Source: Bacteroidota bacterium (GTDB taxonomy: Bacteria > Bacteroidota > Bacteroidia > Palsa-965). From it: DNA of 64,000 nucleotides. Both the position numbers and the translations under genes were made by a program. Location of the stretch: positions 239,045 to 303,044 of the forward strand of contig VBWE01000002.1 in NCBI GenBank assembly GCA_006218065.1, in the 5' to 3' direction. A model generated the notes under the pieces. The model searched no databases. It had not been told where the DNA came from and saw only the letters and a list, made by a program, of their open reading frames with translations. Below are positions 33,009 through 41,546 of this stretch, piece by piece (position 1 is the stretch's first letter; each line of letters opens with the position of its first letter).

Positions 33009-34403
33009 ATGAAAATTTTCCCCGCCCTGATTTTTCTCCCGTTTTTTGCCGGGGCCTGCAAACCCGATTCGGTGAAGACCGGAAATAAACCGCATGCAGA
33101 AACACCAAAAGAACAAACGGCGGACTATAAAGTTAAATTCGAAAAGAAAATTTTCACCAGCCACGATTGCAGCATCCCGACGCTGACGGTAAAAAAATCC
33201 GGCGACCTATTGTTCCTGCACGATTCGCACGTGGATTCCGAAAACCTGAGCTGTATCGATTACAATACGGGAAAAGAGTTGTGGAAAATTCCGCATACCG
33301 TAGAAGAAGTTTTCCTGTACCGCGGAAAACTGCTCGTGCAATTCGAAGACCGCGTGGAACTGCTCGACATGCTTACCGGCAAATCTTCCTGGAAAATGGA
33401 CAGTACATACATCCATTATTACGAAGTGCGGGGACTGGAACCGGGTGATCTTTTGCCGGTTACTCATCGCGGACAAACAGGTTTGCTGGATCTTGTGCAG
33501 CGGAAAATAACCGTCATGTCCGATAGTATCGTAGTCGCCGCGCATTTCAAAACCGATGAGCAGGGACATGTTAGGCGGACGTTTACCGGGCTCGATAAAA
33601 CACAAAAAGTTCCCGGCAAGCTGCAACGGGCTGTTGTGCTGGAAAATGAAACGGGCGCGCGGCAAACGTATTTCTGGTCGCTCGAAGAAGGGAAACGCCT
33701 GTTCACAGTTTCTATTTATAAAGAGAAGCAGCCGGTGGATACGCTTTCCTGGACAATTCCCGACAATAACTACCCGGAAACGGATAGCCCGCGCGATCAC
33801 CGGGGCGAGCCGGATCCGCAGACATTGATGGCCGATGTGTATTTTATCGACGGCCGGCTCATTTTCTTCGAGAACTATGTGATGTATCGCTGGAGCTGGG
33901 GGCGCGGAGCAAACCGAATCACATGCATCGATCCCGAACAACAGTATATAAAATACCAGGTCTGGGGCCAGGGTCCGGGCGAATCGGTTTTCAGTACGTT
34001 TCATTTTACCGATGATGTTATACTGCGGAGCAGCGGCGTGCTTCATTTTCAGCAGGACAAATGCCGGCACAGCCCGCTCAACCTGCGCACCGGCGAAACG
34101 CTGGACAGCCTGCCGGGAAATGCGAATATCATCGCCGGGTTTAAACCTAACCTGCTGGCCTGTTTTGATTATCAAAGCACGATCACCGACACGGCGAAAA
34201 GTAAATATGAACATCGCGTTTCGGTTACAATCGTAAACCACGCCACCGGCCGGTATTCGGAAACGTTCGATTTTCAATTCGGGGAGGATTATCCCTATGA
34301 ACCGTTTCTTTTCGCGGACGACGGATTGTTGATTTTGTACCATTTCAACAGGAAAACCAACAAGACCGAATTGTTTTGTTACCGGGTAACACCCGGCGGT
34401 TAA
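33009..34403 (+). CDS. Lipoprotein with PQQ-like beta-propeller
   Basis: 464 aa. Lipobox FFAGAC after a short signal peptide, then repeats such as CIDYNTGKELWKIPH and LLDMLTGKSSWKMD that match PQQ/quinoprotein-type blades; later blades are less regular. No canonical enzyme residues are recognised, so a binding or sensory role is likeliest. The gene has its own promoter region, since a terminator lies upstream. It is followed after about 117 bases by dCMP deaminase. Confidence 0.75.
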   Translation: MKIFPALIFLPFFAGACKPDSVKTGNKPHAETPKEQTADYKVKFEKKIFTSHDCSIPTLTVKKSGDLLFLHDSHVDSENLSCIDYNTGKELWKIPHTVEEVFLYRGKLLVQFEDRVELLDMLTGKSSWKMDSTYIHYYEVRGLEPGDLLPVTHRGQTGLLDLVQRKITVMSDSIVVAAHFKTDEQGHVRRTFTGLDKTQKVPGKLQRAVVLENETGARQTYFWSLEEGKRLFTVSIYKEKQPVDTLSWTIPDNNYPETDSPRDHRGEPDPQTLMADVYFIDGRLIFFENYVMYRWSWGRGANRITCIDPEQQYIKYQVWGQGPGESVFSTFHFTDDVILRSSGVLHFQQDKCRHSPLNLRTGETLDSLPGNANIIAGFKPNLLACFDYQSTITDTAKSKYEHRVSVTIVNHATGRYSETFDFQFGEDYPYEPFLFADDGLLILYHFNRKTNKTELFCYRVTPGG

Positions 34404-34520
34404 TTTCTCCAATGGCAAACCACCGGGAGTCCTCCGTGGTATCTCTTTAAGCCTTTACATCCGCCGGTTAGCCTGTTCCGCGGGTTTAATTTTCGTATTT
34501 TCGCCCTGCAAACAAAGCCC

Positions 34521-35045
34521 GTGAAGCGATTCCGCTGCACCGCGCCTGCTGCAATCACGCTTTTGGATCAGAAACCACATCGCCCGTCATTCGACGAAAT
34601 TTACATGGAACTTGCCGAAAACCTGGCCAAGCGTTCGCACTGCGTGAAAGCGAAAGTGGGTGCGGTTTTAACCAAAGACACGCGCATCATTTCACTCGGG
34701 TATAACGGTCCGCCCGCCGGCACGCACAACTGCGACCTGGAATGGCCGGAGGAAGGCTGCCCGCGCGACAGCAAAGGAAGCTGCTCGCTGGCCCTGCACG
34801 CCGAACAGAATGCGATCCTCTACGCGTCCAAAAACAATGTGCCGATCGAAGGCTGTACCTTATACGTAACTTTGTCGCCCTGCATTTCCTGCGCGCGCAT
34901 CATTTATACGATGGGAATCAAAAAAGTGATTTATCTCCATTCGTATGCAGCGTATAAGGGAATTTCCAGCGATGAGGGTGTTGACTTCCTGAAAAAATTC
35001 GGCGTGAACGTGCTGCATTATCCTTCTGAAACACAAAAATCCTGA
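34521..35045 (+). CDS. dCMP/cytidine deaminase family protein
   Basis: 174 aa starting at GTG; a TTG at 34563 is an alternative closer to the usual family length of about 150. The zinc site HAEQNAI and PCISC is complete, and the substrate block VGAVLTKDTRIISLGYNGPPAGTHNCDLEWPE matches dCMP deaminase. It converts dCMP to dUMP for thymidylate synthesis. Its stop overlaps by one base with the start of the S41 protease, so the two are cotranscribed, an arrangement often seen in Bacteroidota. Confidence 0.9.
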   Translation: MKRFRCTAPAAITLLDQKPHRPSFDEIYMELAENLAKRSHCVKAKVGAVLTKDTRIISLGYNGPPAGTHNCDLEWPEEGCPRDSKGSCSLALHAEQNAILYASKNNVPIEGCTLYVTLSPCISCARIIYTMGIKKVIYLHSYAAYKGISSDEGVDFLKKFGVNVLHYPSETQKS

Positions 35046-36619
35046 TGCGCCGCAGTACTATTTATCTCCCGCTTATTCTCGGCGCCGTGCTTTCTGCCGG
35101 CATCTGGATCGGTAATCGTTTTTCCGGGAACATGACCGGGAACAGCGGCTACTCGGGTTACGATAAAATCAACGCGGTGATCGGCATTATCGAAGATCGT
35201 TATGTAGATTCCGTTGACCGCGAAAAATTAGTTGAGGAAACCATCGCGGGCCTGCTCCAGAGCCTCGACCCGCATTCCGATTATTTTACTGCCGACGAAA
35301 TCCGCGAGATGAACGAACCGCTGCAGGGAAATTTCGAAGGAATCGGGATCGAGTACAACCTGATTCACGATACGGTTACCGTGATGAGCGTTGTTCCCGG
35401 CGGGCCTTCGGAAAAAATACTGCTGCCCGGCGACCGCCTGGTGAAAGCCGACGGTGTACCGATTATCGGCGAAGTGGAAGAAAAATTCGTGCGCAGCAAA
35501 TTGCGCGGTCCGGCCGATACGAAAGTAAAAGTGACCTTCCGCCGCCCCGGAGAAGAAAAGCTGCTCGAAAAAGAAATCACCCGCGGCCGCGTTCCCATCA
35601 ACAGTATCGACGTGGCATATATGATCGATGCCTCAACGGCGTACGTCAAGCTCACCCGCTTCGCCGAAAAAAGTCACGCGGATTTCGTTAAAGCGCTCGA
35701 CTCGCTGAAAAAAATCGGGATGAAAAAACTGGTGCTCGACCTGCGCGGTAACGGCGGGGGGTACCTGCAGACCGCGGTGGCGATCGCCGACGAGTTCCTG
35801 CCCGCGGGGCAAAAGATCGTGTATACCGAGGGACGGAAAACGAAGCGCGAAGATCACAATGCCAGTTCGAAAGGGAGTTACGAAAATCTTCCGCTCGCCC
35901 TGCTGATCGACGAAGGATCGGCATCGGCCAGCGAAATCATTGCCGGCGCCATCCAGGATAACGACCGCGGTACGATTTTCGGTCGCCGTTCGTTTGGCAA
36001 AGGACTTGTGCAGGAAGAAAAATTACTCTCCGACAGTTCCGGTTTCCGCATCACCATTTCGCGTTATTATACGCCGTCGGGGCGTTCTATCCAGAAGCCG
36101 TACAACAAAGGCAACAAAGCATATTACGCGGAAGATAACCAGCGTTACAGCAAAGGCGAACTGCTGCATGCGGACAGTATTCATTTTGCGGATTCGCTGA
36201 AATACAAAACGATTTTCAAAAAGAGAACCGTTTACGGCGGCGGCGGCATCATGCCGGATATTTTCGTTCCGCTGGATACTGCCGGGCAAACGTCGCTGAT
36301 CACCAAACTGCTCGATAAAAACGCGTTCAACATTTATGCATTGGATTATGCAACATCCAACCGGAAAGTTCTGCACGCGCAGGGAACTTCTTCTTTCCGC
36401 CGCGAATTCGCCGTGAGCAAGGCCATGCTCGATGCTTTTGTAAAACTGGCTTCGGCCGAAGGCGTGGTGATGAACCCGGTGCAGCTGACCCGTTCGGAAA
36501 AACTGATCCGGATGTATATCAAAGCCGCCATCGCCCGGGTAGCCTGGGATAACGACGGATTTTATCCGGTACTGAATGACGATGACATCGCTGTAAAACG
36601 GGCGGTGGAATCGTTTTAA
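35045..36619 (+). CDS. S41-family C-terminal processing peptidase
   Basis: 524 aa. An N-terminal membrane anchor (IYLPLILGAVLSAGIWIG), then the S41 fold with an inserted PDZ domain (NEPLQGNFEGIGIEYNLIHDTVTVMSVVPGGPSEKILLPGDRL). The catalytic Ser is in LLIDEGSASASEIIAGAIQD and the Lys in RRSFGKGLVQ, both present. It should process or degrade periplasmic proteins from their C-termini. Length matches CtpA/Tsp-type enzymes of the phylum. Confidence 0.92.
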   Translation: MRRSTIYLPLILGAVLSAGIWIGNRFSGNMTGNSGYSGYDKINAVIGIIEDRYVDSVDREKLVEETIAGLLQSLDPHSDYFTADEIREMNEPLQGNFEGIGIEYNLIHDTVTVMSVVPGGPSEKILLPGDRLVKADGVPIIGEVEEKFVRSKLRGPADTKVKVTFRRPGEEKLLEKEITRGRVPINSIDVAYMIDASTAYVKLTRFAEKSHADFVKALDSLKKIGMKKLVLDLRGNGGGYLQTAVAIADEFLPAGQKIVYTEGRKTKREDHNASSKGSYENLPLALLIDEGSASASEIIAGAIQDNDRGTIFGRRSFGKGLVQEEKLLSDSSGFRITISRYYTPSGRSIQKPYNKGNKAYYAEDNQRYSKGELLHADSIHFADSLKYKTIFKKRTVYGGGGIMPDIFVPLDTAGQTSLITKLLDKNAFNIYALDYATSNRKVLHAQGTSSFRREFAVSKAMLDAFVKLASAEGVVMNPVQLTRSEKLIRMYIKAAIARVAWDNDGFYPVLNDDDIAVKRAVESF

Positions 36620-36664
36620 GAAGTAATTATTCCCCGTTCTCCGGGGGCTAAACCAATTTCCATC

Positions 36665-37228
36665 ATGACAAATGAATTGCGGGAATTTTTAGCATTCTAT
36701 CTCCCGGGCCAGGACCTGGGCGCATTTCTTGCCAATTTCACGGAGTTAAAAATAAAAAAAGGGAAACACCTGCTAACCCCGGGAAAAGACTGCAATTACA
36801 TTGCGTTCATTCAACAGGGTTGTTTCCGTGTTTACTATTACGACATTAAGGATAAAGAAATCATCACCTGGTTTTCGTTTAAGGAAATGGTGATAACGGA
36901 TTTGCTGGGCTTCTATACTACCGGCAGGGCACAGTTTTACGTTGAGGCGCTGGAGGACAGTATCCTGTATAAAATCACAAAGCAGGATTTGGAAAATCTG
37001 TATGAAAAGTTTCCAATCTACAGGGAGTTCGGAAGAAAATTTGCCGAAGAGGCGTTTACTATTTTAATGCAACGGACACATTCCCTGCATACCAAATCGG
37101 CCGAAGAACGCTACAAAGAGCTGTTGCGGATTCCTGATTTTATTCAAAAGGTTCCCTTGAAATACCTGGCATCATATCTTGGCGTAACGGATACATCGCT
37201 TAGCCGCATCCGCAAAAAAATCCGCTGA
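36665..37228 (+). CDS. Crp/Fnr-family transcriptional regulator
   Basis: 187 aa. The N-terminal cyclic-nucleotide-type beta-roll (KKGKHLLTPGKDCNYIAFIQQGCFRVYYYDIKDKEIITWFSFKEMVITDL) lacks conserved cAMP-binding residues, as is usual for Bacteroidota members. C-terminal helix-turn-helix RIPDFIQKVPLKYLASYLGVTDTSLSRIRKKI. A palindrome TTGCC-N4-GGCAA lies eight bases after its stop in front of the next gene, which it probably regulates. Confidence 0.92.
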   Translation: MTNELREFLAFYLPGQDLGAFLANFTELKIKKGKHLLTPGKDCNYIAFIQQGCFRVYYYDIKDKEIITWFSFKEMVITDLLGFYTTGRAQFYVEALEDSILYKITKQDLENLYEKFPIYREFGRKFAEEAFTILMQRTHSLHTKSAEERYKELLRIPDFIQKVPLKYLASYLGVTDTSLSRIRKKIR

Positions 37229-37236
37229 ACTGTTTC

Positions 37237-37250
37237 TTGCCTTATGGCAA
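37237..37250 (+). promoter_or_regulatory. Putative Crp/Fnr-type operator TTGCC-N4-GGCAA
   Basis: Palindrome TTGCCTTATGGCAA has the TTG-N8-CAA architecture of Crp/Fnr sites. A TTTG at 37252-37255 and a -7-like TTCCTTTG at 37273-37280 follow, so the centre at 37243.5 lies about 42 bases ahead of a start near 37286, the classic activator position. Confidence 0.6.
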
Positions 37251-37302
37251 GTTTGGCAGTTTGCCGTTCACATTCCTTTGTATTAAAATGTATACAAAGC
37301 GA

Positions 37303-37776
37303 ATGAGAACGTTCAAAACAAGTTTATTCCTGCTTATTCCGTTCCTGGCAATGACAGAGGGCGGGGCCATGTACCAGCGCCTGGTCAATGTGCCGTATTG
37401 GATCAGCAACATGAACCTGATGAAACAATTTCATGGTGTCGGTTTTTACTTTTTCTACTTTACACCGCCTGTCCTTATTGTTTGGCTCACCATGGTCATT
37501 TCGGGCTGGAAATATACCGGCCCGGGAAGAAGGCTGCTGTTTATCAACCATGTTTTCTATTCGATCATTATTCTTTCAACGGCTTTTTACTTTATCCCTT
37601 TCCTGGGCAGGTATATCGGTAATGCCGGGGCAGTGATTACAAATGCAGATGCCGAGCAGCTGAAAACATGGGCAACATTCAGCATGATACGGCAGGTGCT
37701 GGGCTTCGCACTCATTGGTATTTATGCATATGTACTTGGAGTGGCCGGCAAAACAAAAGAACAAATAAACGGATGA
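37303..37776 (+). CDS. Small membrane protein, four to five helices
   Basis: 157 aa from ATG at 37303; 37288 is possible but lies at the predicted transcription start. Helices include FLLIPFLAMTEGGAMYQRLV, FYFFYFTPPVLIVWLTMVISGW, LFINHVFYSIIILSTAFYFIPF and MIRQVLGFALIGIYAYVLGVAG. I do not recognise the family, though the size and position next to a cytochrome suggest a DUF-type oxidoreductase or membrane partner. The cytochrome gene overlaps its stop by ATGA. Confidence 0.75.
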   Translation: MRTFKTSLFLLIPFLAMTEGGAMYQRLVNVPYWISNMNLMKQFHGVGFYFFYFTPPVLIVWLTMVISGWKYTGPGRRLLFINHVFYSIIILSTAFYFIPFLGRYIGNAGAVITNADAEQLKTWATFSMIRQVLGFALIGIYAYVLGVAGKTKEQING

Positions 37777-38066
37777 AAAACTATTTAGTCATTTTGCTGA
37801 TCGTATGCGCCGCATCATCAGCATTTCAGGTACCGGAGCAACCCGATGGAAAAAAACTGTACGAAACACATTGTTTGCGTTGCCATGGAGCGGATGGGAG
37901 TAAAAGTTTTTTCGGGTCGGGCAAACTCATACAAAGCAGGTTAAATGACGAAACGGTCGCACTTATTATCCGGAATGGGAAGCGCATCATGCCGTCATTC
38001 AAAAAAACGCTGACGGAACCGGAGATAAAAGCATTGCTCACGTATATAAAATCATTCAGAAAATAA
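37773..38066 (+). CDS. Small monohaem cytochrome c
   Basis: 97 aa from the ATG overlapping the previous stop. A signal peptide (YLVILLIVCAASSAF) precedes the haem motif CLRCHG, with a Met-containing IMPSFKK as the likely sixth ligand. It carries single electrons in the periplasm. Probably the electron partner of the membrane protein upstream. A possible AAAGATCATG spacer leads into the hydrolase gene after seven bases. Confidence 0.9.
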   Translation: MKNYLVILLIVCAASSAFQVPEQPDGKKLYETHCLRCHGADGSKSFFGSGKLIQSRLNDETVALIIRNGKRIMPSFKKTLTEPEIKALLTYIKSFRK

Positions 38067-38072
38067 AAGATC

Positions 38073-38945
38073 ATGCAGAAATTTTCGTACCCGGAAAACC
38101 TTTACCCGTTTCAAAGCAAATGGACAACCATCAACGGAAATCGCATTCATTATATTGACGAAGGTCAGGGCGAAACAATTCTGTTCTGCCACCCGCCTGT
38201 TACATCTTCGTTTATGTATCGCAACATGATAAAAATACTTTCAAAGCATTTTCGCTGTATTGCTTTGGATTTTCCAGGATTCGGATTGTCAGAAATAAAC
38301 CCCGCCGGCAAATACACGCCATCCATACATGCACAAGCGGAAATTGTTGCAGGGCTTATGGAAATGTTAAAATTGGATTCCGTTTACCTGCTCATGCAGG
38401 AATGCGGCGGACATGCTGCGATCAAAGCATTTATAGAGGAACCCGAAAAACTGAAAGGAATAATTATTACCGATACCATCATATTTCCTGTTTCCGGGTA
38501 TCCGAAAATAAAAAAGATGCTGTCCATGATTAATGGGAGCGTTTTCAATTTCATTAATTCCAATTTCAACTTGCTCATTGCAGCGATGACCAGGTTTGGC
38601 ATAAACAACCGCAAACTTTCCGCAGAAGAAAAAAAGATATATAAAACGATTTTCAGGACAAAAGAAATGCGCAGAACATCTACCCGTATGCTTCACCAGC
38701 TGGTAACGGAAGAAAACCTGTTGCAGCAAATTCAGGCAGCATTTGAAACCACCTTCAATACTATTCCGGCGCTTATTATTTACGGCGAGAAAGACCCTTT
38801 GACAGGTATGGGAATTCCCCGGCGGATAAAAACACTTTTGCCCGATTCGGAGTTGTACCTGATAAAAGGAGAAGGCCATTTTCCTCACGAGGGTGAGCCT
38901 GAAAAAATGAGCAAACTTATTTCCGATTGGCTGAATAAAAAATGA
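38073..38945 (+). CDS. Alpha/beta hydrolase with unusual nucleophile elbow
   Basis: 290 aa. N-terminal strand IHYIDEGQGETILFCHPPVTSSFMYRNMI and the C-terminal active His in IKGEGHFPHEGEPEKM are typical of haloalkane-dehalogenase-like hydrolases. The nucleophile elbow reads LLMQECGGHAAI, i.e. Glu at the place of Asp or Ser in GHDWGG/GHSMGG, with Cys next. Either the nucleophile is altered, or Glu acts differently. Likely cytosolic, cotranscribed with the cytochrome. Confidence 0.85.
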   Translation: MQKFSYPENLYPFQSKWTTINGNRIHYIDEGQGETILFCHPPVTSSFMYRNMIKILSKHFRCIALDFPGFGLSEINPAGKYTPSIHAQAEIVAGLMEMLKLDSVYLLMQECGGHAAIKAFIEEPEKLKGIIITDTIIFPVSGYPKIKKMLSMINGSVFNFINSNFNLLIAAMTRFGINNRKLSAEEKKIYKTIFRTKEMRRTSTRMLHQLVTEENLLQQIQAAFETTFNTIPALIIYGEKDPLTGMGIPRRIKTLLPDSELYLIKGEGHFPHEGEPEKMSKLISDWLNKK

Positions 38946-38948
38946 AAC

Positions 38949-39080
38949 ATGAAAAATTTTGTAACCGGGATCCTTGCTATTATTTTTTTGCTTGTCGGGA
39001 CACACTCTTTTGCTCAACCGGGACAACTAAAAGCAGGTGAAACAGTGGCAGCGGCAGTAGCAGTATCCGTATTACAGTAA
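38949..39080 (+). CDS. Small secreted peptide, 43 aa, 3' end within a hairpin
   Basis: A clear signal peptide MKNFVTGILAIIFLLVG ending THSFAQ, then PGQLKAGETVAAAVAVSVLQ and TAA. The second half and stop lie within the left arm of a large inverted repeat (39047-39147), so the gene may be truncated by repeat insertion. Starts three bases after the hydrolase stop. Function unknown. Confidence 0.45.
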   Translation: MKNFVTGILAIIFLLVGTHSFAQPGQLKAGETVAAAVAVSVLQ

Positions 39081-39147
39081 TGTTCCTGGAAAATCGGCAA
39101 ACCTGCGAAGCGAACAACATCGACTGCTACTGCTACTGCCGCCTGCC
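39047..39147. repeat. Inverted repeat rich in GCAGTAGCAGT
   Basis: GGCAGCGGCAGTAGCAGTA (39047-39065) pairs with TACTGCTACTGCCGC plus TGCC (39128-39147). Spacer about 62 bases. The left arm codes for the end of the small peptide. Confidence 0.7.
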
Positions 39148-39232
39148 TCCTTGATCTGTTCCGAAGGAACTTTAAACAAAAAAACGGTCCCCGGAACTTC
39201 CGGAAACCGCTGAATATATCAACCGGGCTTTA

Positions 39233-39493
39233 CTACTTTCCTTTCGGTTTCGCTTCGCCTGCTTTTTTAATGCTGTCGTTTTTCATACTGTCGGCCAGGC
39301 GCGCGCTGTCGGCTTTACGCATAGAGTCCATCATCATCATCTCTTTTTCCGCTTCATCGAACATGGCATCACTTGCGGAGTCTTTGTTCTTTTCTGCAAG
39401 CGAGTCCTGGACATGGCGTTCTGCTTCGCTTGGTCCGCAGGCCGTAACGGCTAACATGCCGAGAACGGAAAGGAGGGCAAATGTCTTTTTCAT
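39233..39493 (-). CDS. Small Asp/Lys/Ser-rich lipoprotein
   Basis: 86 aa: a signal peptide with lipobox (VLGMLAVTAC) then a charged helical tail rich in EAEKEMMMMDSMRKADSARLADSMKND, likely coiled coil. It is probably anchored to the outer membrane facing the periplasm. No family recognised. Divergent from the superoxide dismutase gene. Confidence 0.75.
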   Translation of the reverse strand: MKKTFALLSVLGMLAVTACGPSEAERHVQDSLAEKNKDSASDAMFDEAEKEMMMMDSMRKADSARLADSMKNDSIKKAGEAKPKGK

Positions 39494-39589
39494 AACCGTA
39501 ACGGTGTTTTAGTTTGGTGAAGCACAAATGTATATAAAATCTGCGGCCTGTATAATGGTATAATCCAAACCGTTAATGGAAGAATTTGC

Positions 39590-39597
39590 TATTTTTG
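39590..39597 (+). promoter_or_regulatory. Bacteroidota -7 promoter box of the superoxide dismutase gene
   Basis: TATTTTTG fits TAnnTTTG. It lies about 46 bases before the ATG. No clear -33 TTG is seen at the expected distance. Confidence 0.5.
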
Positions 39598-39643
39598 ATA
39601 GATAATCCTGCCGATAAACAAACACAACTTAAAATAAACACCT

Positions 39644-40249
39644 ATGGCTTTTGAATTACCTGCTCTCCCGTATGCATTTGATGCGCTTGAACCGCATATC
39701 GATGCACGCACGATGGAAATCCATCACGGCAAGCACCACCAGGCTTATGTAACAAACCTGAACAATGCGATTGCCGGCACCGATGCTGAAAAAATGAGCA
39801 TCGAAGATATCTGCCGCACCATTTCGAAATACCCGGCGGCCGTCCGCAACAATGGCGGCGGGCATTTCAACCACAGTCTTTTCTGGACCGTGATGAAGCC
39901 CGGTGCGGGAGGTTTGCCCTCCGGCGAACTTGGCGATGCGATCAACGCGGCATTCGGTTCTTTCGACAATTTCAAACAACAGTTCTCGAACGCCGGGATC
40001 ACCCGTTTCGGTTCAGGCTGGTCGTGGCTGCTGGTAAGCGGTGGCAAGCTCGTGGTAAGCAGCACCCCGAACCAGGACAACCCGCTGATGGACATTGCCG
40101 AAGTAAAAGGAACGCCCGTCCTCGGCCTTGATGTATGGGAACATGCCTATTACCTGAACTACCAGAACCGCCGCCCGGATTACGTTGGCGCCTGGTGGAA
40201 CCTGGTGAACTGGGAAGAAGTGGCACGCCGTTTGAAGGCAGTCAAGTAA
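39644..40249 (+). CDS. sodA: Superoxide dismutase, Mn/Fe type
   Basis: 201 aa. Metal ligands: His in [12 protein letters not shown], His in [11 protein letters not shown], Asp and His in DVWEHAYYL. The GGGHFNH and NQDNP segments are Mn-type rather than Fe-type. It dismutates superoxide to hydrogen peroxide, as a cytosolic dimer or tetramer. The promoter box at 39590 lies upstream. Metal preference (Mn versus cambialistic) cannot be settled from sequence alone. Confidence 0.96.
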   Translation: MAFELPALPYAFDALEPHIDARTMEIHHGKHHQAYVTNLNNAIAGTDAEKMSIEDICRTISKYPAAVRNNGGGHFNHSLFWTVMKPGAGGLPSGELGDAINAAFGSFDNFKQQFSNAGITRFGSGWSWLLVSGGKLVVSSTPNQDNPLMDIAEVKGTPVLGLDVWEHAYYLNYQNRRPDYVGAWWNLVNWEEVARRLKAVK

Positions 40250-40286
40250 TACCAACCAAACTAAACGTAAACCAACCTTGTCTCAA

Positions 40287-40919
40287 ATGAAAAAGCTACC
40301 CGTTATTACTGTTGCTCTTGTCGTTGCCACCCTGGCAACATTCTCCCCGAGGAATGCCATGGCCCAGAAATTCCAGGGGCAAAGCGTAGTTACGGCCGGA
40401 GCCGGTTACAGCCTTGCCGGTATCCTGATGGGCGTTGTTACAGATGCCGTTAACGCAACCGATGCCAGCTCGACCAAAACACCGGTTATTGCCGGCATGT
40501 ATGATTTCGGTATCAGCGACCGCTTCAGCGTGGGCGCGGCCTATACTTACCAGGGCCTTACCGTGAAATACAGCAGCTACACCGATCCCAACGGAAACGT
40601 GATAACAGGAAATTTTACCGATCGCCTGACCCGCCAGAATTTCGGTGTGCGCGCTTTGTTCCACTTCGGTGATAATGATGACCTGGACACATACGCCGGT
40701 GCCCGTTTCGGCTATACGATGTGGAACTACAGTTCAAGTGCACCCAACGGCTACGACAACAGCGATATCCTTTCCGGTTTCGGCAGCCCGATCAAGCCCC
40801 AGGCGCTTTTCGGTATGCGTTATTTCTTCACGGATAATATCGGTGCAAACGCGGAATTCGCAATCGGGCCCACATACTTCATGCTTTTCGGTATCAATGC
40901 CCGCTTCGGCGGAAACTAA
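40287..40919 (+). CDS. Outer-membrane beta-barrel protein
   Basis: 210 aa from ATG at 40287 (the frame opens at a TTG nine bases earlier). A signal peptide ends in NAMAQ, then alternating strands such as VVTAGAGYSLAG, DRFSVGAAYTYQGLTVKY, FGVRALFHFG and MRYFFTDNIGANAEFAIGP, ending in a Phe-rich terminus FGINARFGGN. A small eight-stranded outer-membrane barrel of the OmpW/porin-like kind. Function unknown. A terminator follows at 40943. Confidence 0.85.
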   Translation: MKKLPVITVALVVATLATFSPRNAMAQKFQGQSVVTAGAGYSLAGILMGVVTDAVNATDASSTKTPVIAGMYDFGISDRFSVGAAYTYQGLTVKYSSYTDPNGNVITGNFTDRLTRQNFGVRALFHFGDNDDLDTYAGARFGYTMWNYSSSAPNGYDNSDILSGFGSPIKPQALFGMRYFFTDNIGANAEFAIGPTYFMLFGINARFGGN

Positions 40920-40942
40920 GCAGGGACCATATAAATCTTAAA

Positions 40943-40976
40943 ATAACCGGCGGAGTTTCTGCCGGTTATTTTTTTG
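40943..40976 (+). terminator. Rho-independent terminator
   Basis: Stem ATAACCGGC / GCCGGTTAT, 9-base loop, then seven T. Downstream of the beta-barrel gene. Confidence 0.9.
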
Positions 40977-41003
40977 ACGCCGCCATCACCGGTGCAGGAA
41001 AAA

Positions 41004-41064
41004 AACGCGCAATGCCAAACGCACAACGCTCAATCATCAAGGAGTCCGATGAACATGGAGCGTT
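41004..41064. repeat. Dispersed intergenic hairpin repeat, family A, copy 2
   Basis: AACGCGCAATGCCAAACGCAC, then an inner hairpin AACGCTC..(41025) with GAGCGTT (41058-41064). Resembles 60747-60776 in its first 20 bases. Part of the open frame before the TM2 gene start at 41111 but not coding. Confidence 0.65.
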
Positions 41065-41110
41065 TAAATATTTCCCAAGGAGAAGCATCTATTTTTTGCA
41101 AATTTGTTCC

Positions 41111-41542
41111 ATGAGATTGCTTTTGCTGAGCCTGTTTTTCCCTGCGGGATTGTTTGCCGGAAATGTACCGGACAGTATAAAAACTGTTTCTTCCGAAGCG
41201 GAGATCATATTTATTACCGGCAACGGAGATGATCTGCAGGAAGCTGCCGGCCACGAAGCTGCGTGCGATACGCTCGTACCTGTTGCAGCGCCTGCGGGTA
41301 AAATAAAAACAGAGAACCGGAAACTGGTCGCAGCATTGCTGGCTGTTCCGCCCTTCGGGATGCTCGGCCTGCACCGCATTTACCTCGGAACAAAACCGTA
41401 TATCCCGATCGTTTACCTCGTTACCCTGGGCGGCGGACTGGGCATCCTTCCGCTGATCGACCTGGCGGTGATACTGCTTTCCGAAAAAGAGCAGCTGGAA
41501 ACATTCCGCGACAATCCGAAAATTTTTATGTGGATGAAGTGA
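41111..41542 (+). CDS. TM2-domain membrane protein
   Basis: 143 aa from ATG at 41111. A signal peptide (LLLLSLFFPAGLFAG), a short periplasmic stretch, then a TM2 domain with two helices and the motif LLAVPPFGMLGLHRIYLGTKPYIPIVYLVTLGGGLGILPLIDLAVIL. TM2 proteins are widespread and poorly understood. The cytosolic end is ENFRDNPKIFMWMK. The open frame upstream to 41012 is repeat sequence. Confidence 0.85.
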   Translation: MRLLLLSLFFPAGLFAGNVPDSIKTVSSEAEIIFITGNGDDLQEAAGHEAACDTLVPVAAPAGKIKTENRKLVAALLAVPPFGMLGLHRIYLGTKPYIPIVYLVTLGGGLGILPLIDLAVILLSEKEQLETFRDNPKIFMWMK

Positions 41543-41546
41543 TTGC

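Noticed and set aside
36633-36647. Hairpin CCCCG-ttctc-CGGGG between the S41 protease and Crp genes
   Set aside because: Only five base pairs and no T-run; may be chance.
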